64,000 nt of DNA from Cryphonectria parasitica EP155 (taxonomy: Eukaryota; Ascomycota; Sordariomycetes; Diaporthales; Cryphonectriaceae): the NCBI RefSeq assembly GCF_011745365.1, contig NW_024468910.1:496001-560000 (forward strand). The letters run 5' to 3'. The notes below the pieces were generated by a model that did not search any database, was not told the DNA's origin, and worked only from the letters and a program-made list of their open reading frames with translations. This document shows positions 1 through 8,689 of the stretch, piece by piece. A program made the translations under genes and the position numbers. Position 1 is the first letter of the stretch. Every line of letters starts with the position of its first letter.

Positions 1-54
1 GTCTCCTGCTTATGTTATTGTGATTTCGCCTAGCTTCCGTACCAGGTGTTCTGA
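1..54. repeat. 54-bp segment, inverted copy of 32263-32316
   Basis: These bases are the reverse complement of 32263-32316 with no mismatch that I can see. The match stops at base 54, where this copy runs into the pogo transposase frame and the other copy runs into LTR-like sequence. It also stays open in the transposase frame, so it may be transposase coding sequence or a small dispersed repeat that abuts it. The window edge hides what lies upstream. Confidence 0.75.
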
Positions 55-1069
55 CAGTATCTCTGCTACAGGCACCTATCTTTCTCCTCTAGTGATCTTC
101 AAGAGCTAAACAGTATAACAGCAGTGGTTTTCTCTCTTCTTGGAGTCATTTGAGGGCTAGCAGTTTACAGCTACGAGCAATGGATGAACTGATAATGCTG
201 TAGCTCTTGAATGGCTGAAAAAGATCTTCATTCCAGGCAGCAAGCCAGCAGACCCCTCAGAGGCTCGACTATTAGTCCTGGATGGCCACAGCAGCCATAC
301 AACTAATGAGTTTATGTGGCAATGCTATCAAAACAATATCCTGTTGATTTACTTGCCTCCTCATACCTCTCACATACTTCAGCCCCTTGATCTAGAAGTC
401 TTCTCGTCTCTCAAGAGAGCGTACAGGCGAAAAGTCAGTTCTATAAGCCAGTGGGGGGATTCAACAGTCTTTGGCAAGCGAATATTCCTCGAGACCTATC
501 GTCAGGCTCGCTTGGAAGGCCTTTCGAGCCAGAATATCAAGTCTGGATGAAATGCTTCAGGCTTATAGCCTGTTAGACCTTCCAAGCTACTCCTCAGCCC
601 TCTTCTCCTTGAGAACACCTCTCAGTTCATCCAGACTCAGGCAAATTCAAAGTTAACAGCATCAAAAGCAGCCCAGAATACCCTGAAAGCCTCCTCAGGC
701 CAGACAGTTATCTTTTCAACGCTTCGCAAAGCTCGAGATATATATCATCAATTACAGCAGAATCAGCACCAGCTTTCATCTTTGCCAGTACAATATATAC
801 TTTTCAGGAAGATATGCAAAGCATTCAGTGAGAGGAATGTTGAACTAGCTAGAGCTCTGGAAAAGAATGAGATACTGGAAAAGCAGGCTGAGGCTAGAAG
901 GCCAACTAAAAGAAGGAAGGTAGATACAAGCCCAAATTCGAGGTTTGCAGATATTGAGGCTATACAGAAGGCTCAAAATGCAGTCAACAGGAATGATGAT
1001 AGTCTAAATGAAGAGAGCGATGCCGAATTACCTACTGATGAGGAGGACTGTATCGTGGTAGCTGATTAG
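2..1069 (+). pseudogene. pogo/Fot1-type DDE transposase, RIP-broken, 5' end outside window
   Basis: One frame runs through the whole segment, broken by a handful of TAA/TAG/TGA codons. It reads the C-terminal two thirds of a Fot1/pogo transposase: an ISATG...VIFK-like block near 60-110, an ALEWLKKIFIP block near 210-240, LLVLDGHSSH (second catalytic Asp) near 270-300, and YLPPHTSHILQPLD (third catalytic Asp) near 350-395. A basic tail ends at 1069, including an RRPTKRRKV stretch near 898-925. Family members excise and reinsert DNA at TA sites using terminal inverted repeats. The stops fit CAG/CAA to TAG/TAA or TGG to TGA/TAG changes, so this copy is dead. Family assignment is from remembered motif order. 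Confidence 0.8.
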
Positions 1070-1120
1070 GAAGAGAAATGTATATAAATCAATGTATATA
1101 TATATATGCGATGTAGCTGG

Positions 1121-1157
1121 CCAGGGGTGTTCACAAGGGGGGGGTGTTCACAAGGGG
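1121..1157. repeat. Two tandem copies of GGGGTGTTCACAAGGGGG
   Basis: The motif ggggtgttcacaaggggg occurs twice back to back just after the transposase stop. It may belong to the 3' terminal inverted repeat of the pogo element. The 5' partner lies outside the window, so this cannot be confirmed. Confidence 0.55.
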
Positions 1158-1170
1158 GTGCTTCGACTTA

Positions 1171-1334
1171 CTGCTTGCTTGCTGTTTGCTCTAGCTTAGC
1201 AACTCGAATGCTCTGAATCTCTTCTGAATGCTTCTTGCATGCTGCTTGCATACTGCTTGCTTGCTGTTTGCTCTAGCTTAGCAACTCGAATGCTCTGAAT
1301 CTCTTCTGAATACTTCTTGCATGCTGCTTGCACA
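1171..1334. repeat. 82-bp tandem duplication
   Basis: A CTGCTTGCTTGCTGTTTGC-initiated unit starts at 1171 and again at 1253; a partial third start is at 1335. The period is 82 bp and the two units are nearly identical. No coding content is evident. Confidence 0.8.
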
Positions 1335-1376
1335 CTGCTTGCTTGCTATCTTCAAAGCTTGAAAGTTCGAAAATTG

Positions 1377-1498
1377 AAGGCTTGAAGGTTAAAGGCTCGA
1401 AGGTTAAAGGCTTGAAGATTAAAGGCTCGAAGGTTAAAGGCTCGAAGGTTAAAAGCTCGAAGATCAAAGGCTCGAAGGTTAAAGGCTCGAAAGTTTGA
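1377..1498. repeat. 15-bp minisatellite, about 8 units
   Basis: The repeat unit is AAAGGCTCGAAGGTT, with C/T and G/A variants. It creates a spurious minus-strand open frame of repeated FEPLT/FEPLI, which I do not consider a gene. Confidence 0.85.
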
Positions 1499-1880
1499 AA
1501 AGAATAGTAGTCTGATCGTTTGCTCTGCTCCTGCTTAGTATTAGCGCTGCTCCTAGGAAAAAAAAAGATAGAAAGCCTTGCTGAATTGCTTCCTTTAAAA
1601 GAGCTAGGCTTCAAACTGTTAGGTGGAAAGGTTGCAAAGGCAATGTGGCGAGGTCTTTTCTCTCTTTCAAGAGCATACAACCAGAAATGACATTGAGGCC
1701 TAAGGAACTAAGTTCTGCTCAGCAGTGCTGCTTTATACTTAGCTGCATATCGCTTAGTCATCTGTAACCCAGCTGGCCTGGCTGGCCCTGAGCCTTGCTG
1801 GCACAATTGGTCCTAACATTAGGCTCACGGGTAGTTCTTAAGCATTGAATTTTTCAATTTTAACAAATCTTTTGTCAGAG

Positions 1881-2330
1881 CTGGTATGTGCATGTGAAAT
1901 TGTGGCTACTGACTTGAATGAATCTAGGCAGTGCCATATTGAAGAGACATTGCCAGACTTCAAAGCATAAAGGCATGTCATGGCATTCACCAATCACATT
2001 GAAGTTTGTTAGGTAAGTGGTTGGGGTTGATAGTCAATGAAATCCAGGGTTGGGGCTGGTTGTCCGGGTGATGCAATAATTTCCGAGGGTTTTCTTATCA
2101 GGTGCCTTTGATAGGCCCGACACTAGTGGCAATCACAAATAACATTATATAGCACAGAACTTTCTGTGTTCTCGTGCATCCTCCGGAAGTTTGCATCTCG
2201 CAATCCTGATCTCTCCCATCTGGAAATCATAGCCTCATATCATTCCTGATCCCCTATATGCGCTTGCTTGTCAGCCTTGTTCATCAGGTCTTGTCAAATT
2301 GCCCTCCTGCCTGGTCCCTTTTCTATTAGC
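1881..2330 (-). pseudogene. Possible decayed gypsy integrase fragment
   Basis: Read on the minus strand with stops and frame breaks, this stretch gives a C-D-C-H-x-C-R-A-Y-Q-R-like patch followed by a P-G-Q-P-A-P-T-L-D-F-I-D-Y patch. The order resembles the zinc-binding end and first catalytic Asp of a gypsy integrase. Frames are broken in several places and no LTR is visible nearby. The rest of 1499-2424 shows no other gene. This is a weak call; it could be chance. Confidence 0.25.
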
Positions 2331-2424
2331 ACCTGAACATTCTGAGCCTTCATCTCCACCAACGAGCTTTGCTTTCCTGTTGCAGGAGTGAACAAACTAA
2401 TCTGCTCGTGCTGCTACAATTATA

Positions 2425-4749
2425 ATGGAGGATGCGGAAGAGCTCCGGCGGTTGTTACGAGAAGAGCGAAGTCTACGCAAAGAGGAGCAACGTCTACGCA
2501 AAGAGGAGCAACGTCTACGCAAAGAGGAGCAACGTCGACACGAAGAGGCCGAAGCAAAGTCGCAGCCACAGACCCTTCAACAATATCTCGAGGCCTGCCA
2601 CTCGCTCAATGTTGCAATCCGGGTAATAACTAAGCCATCTCTGACCACGCAAGGCTACACGACCGATCCGACCGGCCGGATCTTCCCTCGGCGGATCGTC
2701 CCCTGGGACGACTTCGCGGCGAGACAAGAAGAGATCTGGGACCGTCTCTCGGCCGGCGACTCATTCTCCTCCCTGCCCGCCTTTCCCTCGCAGCATCAGC
2801 TAGACTATGTCAAGTCATTTTGTAAGCCTATCAGCAGTGAGCTTGGGCTCCGGGACTTTGCGCGTGATGCTGTCGAGAACGCGGTGCACAGGCTGGTCGA
2901 CAGGGCACACATGGATCCACTGCTGCAGAGCAGCCTCGGCCTCCAGGGAACCGTGACGTTCGAGAGCCATACGAATCTCGGTACACCTGACGACGATCCC
3001 ATCTCCGAGCCCATGGGGCAGATGTCTCTTGGCACGGGCCGTGCCGGTGCTTCTGCCTCTGCCCCGAAGCCACCGGCGGCTCCCAAGGCCCGCCGCAGGG
3101 CGAGGGGCAAGGGTAATCTTGCCGACCAGTTCTGTATATACAGGACTTTGGACGCCACGGATATACCGGTGCTTGCTATCGAATACAAGGCGCCGCACAA
3201 GCTGAGCGTCGACGAGGTTGTTACGGGCCTTGGGTCGGAAATTCAGCCCGAACGCGATGTGATTAACAAGAACGGCCAGGGCTTCGCCTTCACGGCCAGG
3301 GCACTCGCCGCAGCTGTCGTCACTCAGCTCTTCTCGTACATGATCGGCAAGGGCATCCAGTATGGCTATGTGTGCACGGGACAGGCTTTCATCTTCCTCC
3401 ACATCCCGGACGACCCCGCCACGGTCTACTTCTCGGTGTGCGTGCCGAACCTGGACGTCATGGACGACGACGAGACGAGGCTCCACCGCACGGCCGTTGC
3501 GCAGGTCTTTGCCTTTATCCTCCAGGCCGTCCGCGCGAGTCCACCGCCCGAGTCATGGCATGACGAGGCCGCGAGGCTTGGGACCTGGGCCGTCGAGTAC
3601 GACGATATCCTGAGGAACATCCCTGAGACGGAGCGCAAACCCAAGGAGCCCCGCGCCTCTCCTTATAAGCCTCAGCGCTGGAAGGGCTTTAAGCGATCGC
3701 CAATCCGGACCCGCTCCCGCTGCCAGCAACTCGACGCTGAGGTTAGACGTTCAGACGATGACGATCACGATGATGATGACGACAACAACGACCACCACCA
3801 CCAAGATCCCCCTTCCCCTTCTCCGAAACAATCTCGCACCGGTGGGAAGGTAGCAACAACGGGCACAGGCTCGGCGGGGGGCGGTGGGGAGCGAGAACAA
3901 CGGCGCTCAGGCGAGCGGCAGAGCCAGGGCCAAGCAGCAAAGCCAGACATCCAGGGCCGGCCGTTCTGCACACAGCAATGCCTCCTGGGATTAGCATCTG
4001 GCGGCGGGTCCATGGACAAGAACTGCCCCAACGCGGACGACCACGGGCAGGAGCACATCAGCCGGCCCGAGTTCCTCCGCCTCGTCCGACACCAGCTTGC
4101 CACGGACCGCGGCCGCGACGCCGACTGCGTGCCGCTCTATCTCTCTGGGGCGCGCGGCTCCCTCTTCAAGGTGCGGCTGTCGGCCTACGGCTACACCCTC
4201 GTCGCCAAGGGCATGGAGGGTCTCGACCGCGCCTGTCTGCAGCACGAGAACGACATGTACGACCGGCTCCAGCCCATCCAGGGGAAACACATCCCCGTGT
4301 GTCTCGGCAGCATCGACCTGGTCCTGCCCTACTACTACGACAGTGGCGTCTACGAGCACTTTATGTTCCTGAGCTGGGCTGGACAGCCGCTGCTCCGCTG
4401 CGGTGATAAAGTCGACAGAGCTGCCGCCGCCGCCGCCGCCGAGGCCGTCGCCACCATCCTCAGGGCGGTGCACAGCCTGCACGTCCTCCACCGCGACGCG
4501 GAGCTGCGCAACCTCCTGCTCGACCCAGACAGCGGCGGCCTCATGATTATCGACTTTGAGCGCGCAGAGTTCCGCGGCAGCCGCCCGCCCCTAGGCCCCA
4601 TAGGCGCTAACAGCCCGAACCGGAAGAGGACAAGGCGCGGGCTACCGCAGAAACAGGCGAGGGACGACTTTGCGAGAGAGCTGGAATATGCTGTGGCGAG
4701 GGTTTCACGCTGGGCTGCGTCCTTACCCGGGCATGCAGTCACAGGATAG
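2425..4749 (+). CDS. Coiled-coil / restriction-nuclease-like / protein-kinase-like protein (774 aa)
   Basis: A single uninterrupted exon of 774 codons, much more GC-rich than its flanks and without RIP stops. Residues 1-50 form a charged coiled coil made partly of three RLRKEEQ heptads. Residues about 50-390 include an IEYKAPHKL motif (E253, K255) that resembles the E-x-K half of a PD-(D/E)XK nuclease core. A low-complexity Asp/His region follows (about 442-465), then a short FCTQQCLLGL...C motif (about 515-535). The C-terminal third resembles a small protein kinase: a VAK lysine at 595, HRDAELRN at 689-696 and DFE instead of DFG at 710-712. I recall an expanded fungal family with this layout, and nuclease-kinase combinations are reported among Crinkler-like proteins. 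The link to conflict or effector function is inference. The start is the first ATG of the open frame. Confidence 0.8.
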   Translation: MEDAEELRRLLREERSLRKEEQRLRKEEQRLRKEEQRRHEEAEAKSQPQTLQQYLEACHSLNVAIRVITKPSLTTQGYTTDPTGRIFPRRIVPWDDFAARQEEIWDRLSAGDSFSSLPAFPSQHQLDYVKSFCKPISSELGLRDFARDAVENAVHRLVDRAHMDPLLQSSLGLQGTVTFESHTNLGTPDDDPISEPMGQMSLGTGRAGASASAPKPPAAPKARRRARGKGNLADQFCIYRTLDATDIPVLAIEYKAPHKLSVDEVVTGLGSEIQPERDVINKNGQGFAFTARALAAAVVTQLFSYMIGKGIQYGYVCTGQAFIFLHIPDDPATVYFSVCVPNLDVMDDDETRLHRTAVAQVFAFILQAVRASPPPESWHDEAARLGTWAVEYDDILRNIPETERKPKEPRASPYKPQRWKGFKRSPIRTRSRCQQLDAEVRRSDDDDHDDDDDNNDHHHQDPPSPSPKQSRTGGKVATTGTGSAGGGGEREQRRSGERQSQGQAAKPDIQGRPFCTQQCLLGLASGGGSMDKNCPNADDHGQEHISRPEFLRLVRHQLATDRGRDADCVPLYLSGARGSLFKVRLSAYGYTLVAKGMEGLDRACLQHENDMYDRLQPIQGKHIPVCLGSIDLVLPYYYDSGVYEHFMFLSWAGQPLLRCGDKVDRAAAAAAAEAVATILRAVHSLHVLHRDAELRNLLLDPDSGGLMIIDFERAEFRGSRPPLGPIGANSPNRKRTRRGLPQKQARDDFARELEYAVARVSRWAASLPGHAVTG
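2471..2533 (+). repeat. Three in-frame 21-bp repeats encoding RLRKEEQ
   Basis: Three consecutive 21-bp units, nearly identical, extend the N-terminal coiled coil of the 2425-4749 protein by seven residues each. Copy-number change would lengthen or shorten the coil without a frameshift. Confidence 0.9.
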
Positions 4750-5309
4750 ATAGGTAGGCAGGCAAGAAGGGGTTATTCGAGAAGAGGTCATTCGAGAGAA
4801 GGCTATTGCAAGACTTGGAAGTTTGAAAGCTAATAATAAGACTTTCTTTTTGCTGAAATTCACTAAACCCCTTCCAGATTGATCAGCATTGAGTGCTCTC
4901 TCTCTCTCTATGCAAAACCACGCCCTCTTTTTAAAATTTGTGACTTATAAAATTCAAAGTAGCTTTACTGATTTAATAGAACCTTGCATGCATAAACAAC
5001 TCGCTTCTTCACAGCAGCTGTTCTAGCAGCAGGCGATGCATTGATACAAAAATAAAAATAAAAAATTGCACTACTAAAAAGATTCGATAGTAGCAGGTAT
5101 TGAGAAGCCGAGATGCTTTCTTAATGCTCTCTTTCTTTCTCTCTCGCTGTAGACAATCATATGACTGCATTACCTCCTCCCTTCTGTATCTGGTCTTTTT
5201 TTTTTTTTTTTTGGAAGGGGGGGGAAGAGTATAGCTGGATAACGATTCGCACAGCGCAAACACAAACCAGCTGATGAGCAGCGTAGGCTTCTATCATCCC
5301 GCCGGGACA
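4750..5309. other. Non-coding gap after the kinase-like gene
   Basis: AT-rich, with a short CT microsatellite near 4895-4910 and a poly-T/poly-G run near 5195-5225. I see no gene, RNA or repeat boundary. Confidence 0.6.
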
Positions 5310-5399
5310 TTACTCCCGCCAGAGCCTACAGTTCTTCTCGCCGAGATCCTGGAAGCTGCCGAAGACGTAGCGCAGGTCGTTGGGCGCAGCGTTCCACGC
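5310..5399 (-). pseudogene. Orphan C-terminal coding fragment, GC-rich
   Basis: On the minus strand about 29 codons (…PNDLRYVFGSFQDLGEKN…) end in TAA at 5312-5310. Codon use is GC-rich, unlike the flanking repeats, and the frame ends abruptly upstream at an inverted repeat. It looks like the last piece of a host gene cut off by insertions or rearrangement. I do not recognise the family. Confidence 0.35.
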
Positions 5400-5403
5400 A
5401 AGT

Positions 5404-5439
5404 CAAGTCAAGTTAAGCGGTAGCCCGCCACTTGACTTG
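5404..5439. repeat. Short inverted repeat CAAGTCAAGT / ACTTGACTTG
   Basis: CAAGTCAAGT at 5404-5413 and ACTTGACTTG at 5430-5439 can form a 10-bp stem with a 16-nt loop. It may be the end of a small DNA element that truncated the coding fragment next to it. Confidence 0.6.
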
Positions 5440-5493
5440 CTAGCAATTTTGGCTGCTTGCTTGTCTTGCAATGCTTCACCACTTAAACCACTT

Positions 5494-5520
5494 TGTTATA
5501 ACTCATCTAGCATGCAGATC
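5494..5520 (+). repeat. Left piece of an old gypsy-family LTR split by copia C1
   Basis: Starts TGTTATAACTCATC and matches the first bases of the gypsy LTRs at 41152 and 48226. It resumes at 32120 after the 26.6-kb C1 nest; the last five bases (AGATC) are the C1 target-site duplication. Confidence 0.75.
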
Positions 5521-5687
5521 TGTGAAAAATGGGGCATATTTAACCCTAACCCTCTGTTTTGGTCTCCTCATAAACCATCTCAGAGCCTGGTTTAGTTACT
5601 TAGAAGATCTTTCTTTTATATTAGATAGATTCAATCTCAATACTCATTCAGCTACTTCCACATGCTCAGCTCATACGTTTCTCCTTA
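5521..5687 (+). repeat. C1 5' LTR (167 bp)
   Basis: Begins TGTGAAAAATGGGG and ends TTTCTCCTTA; same length as the LTRs at 31953, 49013, 53343 and 63577. It contains TTTAACCCTAACCCTC, two telomere-type units. Confidence 0.93.
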
Positions 5688-5698
5688 GTTATAAGCCC
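5688..5698 (+). other. C1 primer-binding site, RIP-altered
   Basis: GTTATAAGCCC directly after the LTR; the better preserved copies read GTTATGAGCCC (49180-49190), complementary to the anticodon-loop region of initiator tRNA-Met. One G-to-A change spoils the match here. Confidence 0.65.
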
Positions 5699-5824
5699 AG
5701 TTTGCAAGAATCAGGTTTAATCTTCCCCTTATCTATCGAAACAGACTGAGCTGTTTACTTCTTATTCTTTCAGAACACATCTTTTGTTCCAAACAGTTAT
5801 ACTCATGCTCCATCAAAGCTCACA

Positions 5825-6931
5825 ATAGAGCGCAAACCTAATAACCTCACGCTCTCAGTAAAGTGCACTAATACCTACTCCTTTCCATCCTGATATAGCA
5901 TTTTGCAGTTCCAGAGCAAGGAAAAGGGTATTTGGAAGTACTTAGATCCGAATAGCCTAGATGCGCTCTCTCTCAAACCTGAAGACTTCAATCTCGAGTT
6001 CTCCAAGTTTACTCAGAATCTTGAAAAGGAGCGCAAAAACACTATAACGGAAAACTACAAGCTACTCTCTATCCAGGAACAAGCTATTCTCTACAATCAG
6101 GAGATGAAACGCTTTCAGCTTCGTTAAAACAAGCAGTTGTATGCTTACCAGAATGTATAGAGGATGTGAAACTGGATTCAGAAAATAGTACCTCCATCAG
6201 TCCTCATTTCTCACATGTATATCTATTCAGAAAAGAAGTCTCTCTCGATTCAACAGATATTCAGAAATCTGAAGAAAGATCTCTGTTCATCCAAGGAGAG
6301 CATGAAACAGGTCATTCGCCTCCAGTACTGCCATCACCTTAAGCTGGCTACCAGGCAAGGCACCGATTTCCAAAACTGGTACTAGCAATACCAGAATCTC
6401 CTGAACCTAGCTCGGGTTTATAGCATTAACAAAGTTGAGAGACTTCAGAGCTCTGATAACTTCCTTGCTGCTATCGGAGTTCGCTTCCAGACAGAGTAGG
6501 CCAAAACGCAACAACATCTTCTTGCTACAGCATCTAATAATAGTCTGCCTATCAAGACTATCAAACAGCTTTAACGAAATCTCGCTTCAATCCACCAACT
6601 TCAGCCTGAGCAGAAAAAAAGCTCAATAGTATTCGCTACTATAAGCGGAAAGAATCCACAATCCAGCAACTCAAGCATAAAATCTGGAAAGAAATAAGAT
6701 AGATTTTCTAGCTAGAGCGAAAAGGAAGATTACAAGTGCCCCTGCAAGTTGTATCAAAGGAAGCATAAATGAGATCCGATGAGCTGCAGAAAGCTGGAGT
6801 ATGCCTGTATTGGAGTCAGGCCAGACTCAATTTTCAAAGCTCTATCTAACAAGCAAAGAAAGAAGATCCTCTCTAAGCTAGCTAGCAAAAACTATCAGAA
6901 GCTCCATTCAGATCTTATTAGAACTAAATAG
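5825..6931 (+). pseudogene. C1 gag, RIP-broken
   Basis: Aligns codon for codon with the C2 gag at 49317-50423 (both 369 codons including the terminal TAG). The start codon is ATA in place of ATG and several CAA/CAG/TGG codons are stops. The same block order is seen: a charged N-terminal half, then a Cys-rich CPCKLYQRKHK...C-type segment near 6740-6800 that may replace the usual CCHC knuckle. The protein would have formed the virus-like particle. Confidence 0.8.
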
Positions 6932-6959
6932 CTTCCTTAAGGCTGAATAGAAAGAATTC

Positions 6960-7523
6960 TATAGAGAACGGAGAATAACAGAAACCTCTATCCAGACACT
7001 ATTGAATACTAGAACCTCTCAATCATAACATCAAAATGCTAGATTCAATACCTCTCAAGCCTGAAACAAAGCATTCTCAGTTCCTTCAAATAAACGCTAT
7101 CTTCAACTCTTAACTCTTCAATCAGGCAGTATTGCTACAAGCAAGCATAGCAGTCTTCTTAATACTGTTTCAGATATCTTATATTCTTTCCCAAAGCATA
7201 GTTTTGAATAACTGCAGAGCTATACATTTTATTAATAGCATCAATCTTCTGAAGCTAAATATCTTTTCTTTCTTAAAGAATACAGAAGTTGTAGAAGCAG
7301 GAAGCTTATTATTGCTAATACGGGGATTCGGGAAATAATGCTTCAAAAATGCACTGAATAGGAAGCGAGAGGAATGCACTGAGAATCTAGTTCTCAACTG
7401 TATAGCGATTGTAGATAGCTTTCATATTAATATAATCGCTGAAGCTCTCTTATACAAGAAAGAGATCTAATATTATAGCAAAGATAGCATACTGCGCTCA
7501 GAAATACTTGAACAGAGCGCAGT
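6960..7523 (+). pseudogene. C1 protease region, cut by gypsy A
   Basis: Frame differs from gag. It contains the VLNNCRAIHFIN motif, equivalent to VLDNCGAVHLIN in C2, at the place of the aspartic protease D-S-G-A site. The sequence stops at 7523, where gypsy A is inserted, and resumes at 26378 after the duplicated GCAGT. Confidence 0.7.
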
Positions 7524-7979
7524 TGTAATGAGCACTGCAGCAATCCGAAGATTCCTAAGTACACGAAGGGGTTTATGCTAACAAGAGTGGGGTCAAAGTA
7601 TCAAGTCCTTGAATACGGAACTGTACAAGTTCTCAATAAGCGATGCAAGTGTTCACTGCCTTTGGGGCTATCAGAGTAGAGAGTAATCTGATACTTAGAT
7701 TGACAACTGAAGAGCTATGTACTGAGTCTATCTAATAGTAGTGAACGTATCCTTATATATTCAGCTCTTCAGTATGAATATGTTGAATAGCAACATATCC
7801 AAGTTATTCTGCTAGCTCTGGATAGCATATATCCGAAGCTATCCTTCCTAATTAGCCGTATTCATAATCCTAACCCTGGGTTATGTAATCAATGCTTTGT
7901 CAGAACGTTGAGTCCTTGATACCTGATCCCTGTTACTCGTGATCTGTTCTGTAATCTGCATGTTGGATGGGTTATAATA
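7524..7979 (-). repeat. Gypsy A 3' LTR (456 bp)
   Basis: Runs from TGTAATGAGC on the plus strand to GGTTATAATA, equivalent to GGTTATAACA. U3 carries the GGATATG/CATATCC-type segment shared with E3. It contains CCTAACCCTGGG. Confidence 0.92.
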
Positions 7980-8071
7980 TCATCCCTCTCCTATTAGTTG
8001 TTATTCCCAACGATCTTTTGTAAGTATTCTAGCAAGTTCTCCGTATATATGATCTTGCCTTCCTAATTGAG

Positions 8072-8689
8072 ATGTTAAACAGAATTAACAAATCTCGTTC
8101 TTATGCTGAGAAAACTAGATAAAAGGATTCTCTTCTTTCCTTAGTTCTTAAAAACGCTATTACTATGCCTTCTTATTCCTTCTGCGAGGGTTGTAGTATT
8201 CAGTCTTATCAAATCTCTATTGAGGATTTCTCTCGCTGCGCTGAATATATCCGCCTGGATCGCTTTCAGTGCGATATTCAAGGGTTGAGCGCAGCGGAAA
8301 TTCGTCGGATAAGCATTCAATATCAATGCCTGGAGAACCAACTCGAGAGTGCTGAGGAGCAGCTGCGCGATGCTGCTGCGGAGGTAGGACGTTTGCGGAA
8401 GCAGAAGCGTCTGTGGTTTGAGAGGATGATGAAAGCTATTCGTTGAGGCCTCTTCAGCGTGGAGGAGCTAGAGCGTGAGGAGGCTGAGGAGGAGCGAGCT
8501 CGTGTTGCTGCCGGGGTTCGTTCCGTGGTTGCAGAGGAATCTGCTGCTGTTGCTGGAGATCCTTTCTTTGAGAGTTTCGATTGGAATTCTGTGGATGTAG
8601 GGAATTCAGTGGTAGATTGGTTGGGTTTTCTGGAGGGCGAGATTTCTGAGGCCTCTGGATCTCGGTTTGGGGCGGAGCGATCGTCCTAG
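8072..8689 (+). pseudogene. Antisense gene of gypsy A: Cys-cluster / coiled-coil / acidic-tail protein (type I)
   Basis: A single plus-strand frame of 206 codons, opposite to gag-pol, from ATG 8072 to TAG 8687-8689. Two in-frame stops (TAA 8120, TGA 8444) fit RIP. Order: basic N-terminus, Cys cluster (C-E-G-C...R-C-A-E-Y...Q-C, where Tyr matches a Cys in E3), coiled coil from about 75 to 125, then an acidic tail with FDWNSVDVG. The stop overlaps the pol stop on the other strand by two bases. No intron is needed, unlike E1 and B. The start lies about 90 bp from the 3' LTR, so U3 is the likely promoter side. Function is unknown; a DNA-binding regulator is inferred from the pattern only. Confidence 0.7.

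Noticed and set aside
1273..1680. Minus-strand ORF with repeated FEPLTFEPLI
   Set aside because: It is a translation of the 15-bp minisatellite; no other coding signal.
2388..2633. ORFs overlapping the kinase-like gene start
   Set aside because: Other-frame shadows of the 21-bp repeats; the 774-codon frame explains the region.
2805..4742. Several minus-strand ORFs of 80-223 codons opposite the kinase-like gene
   Set aside because: GC-rich codon use opens the opposite strand by chance; no motif, intron or start context.
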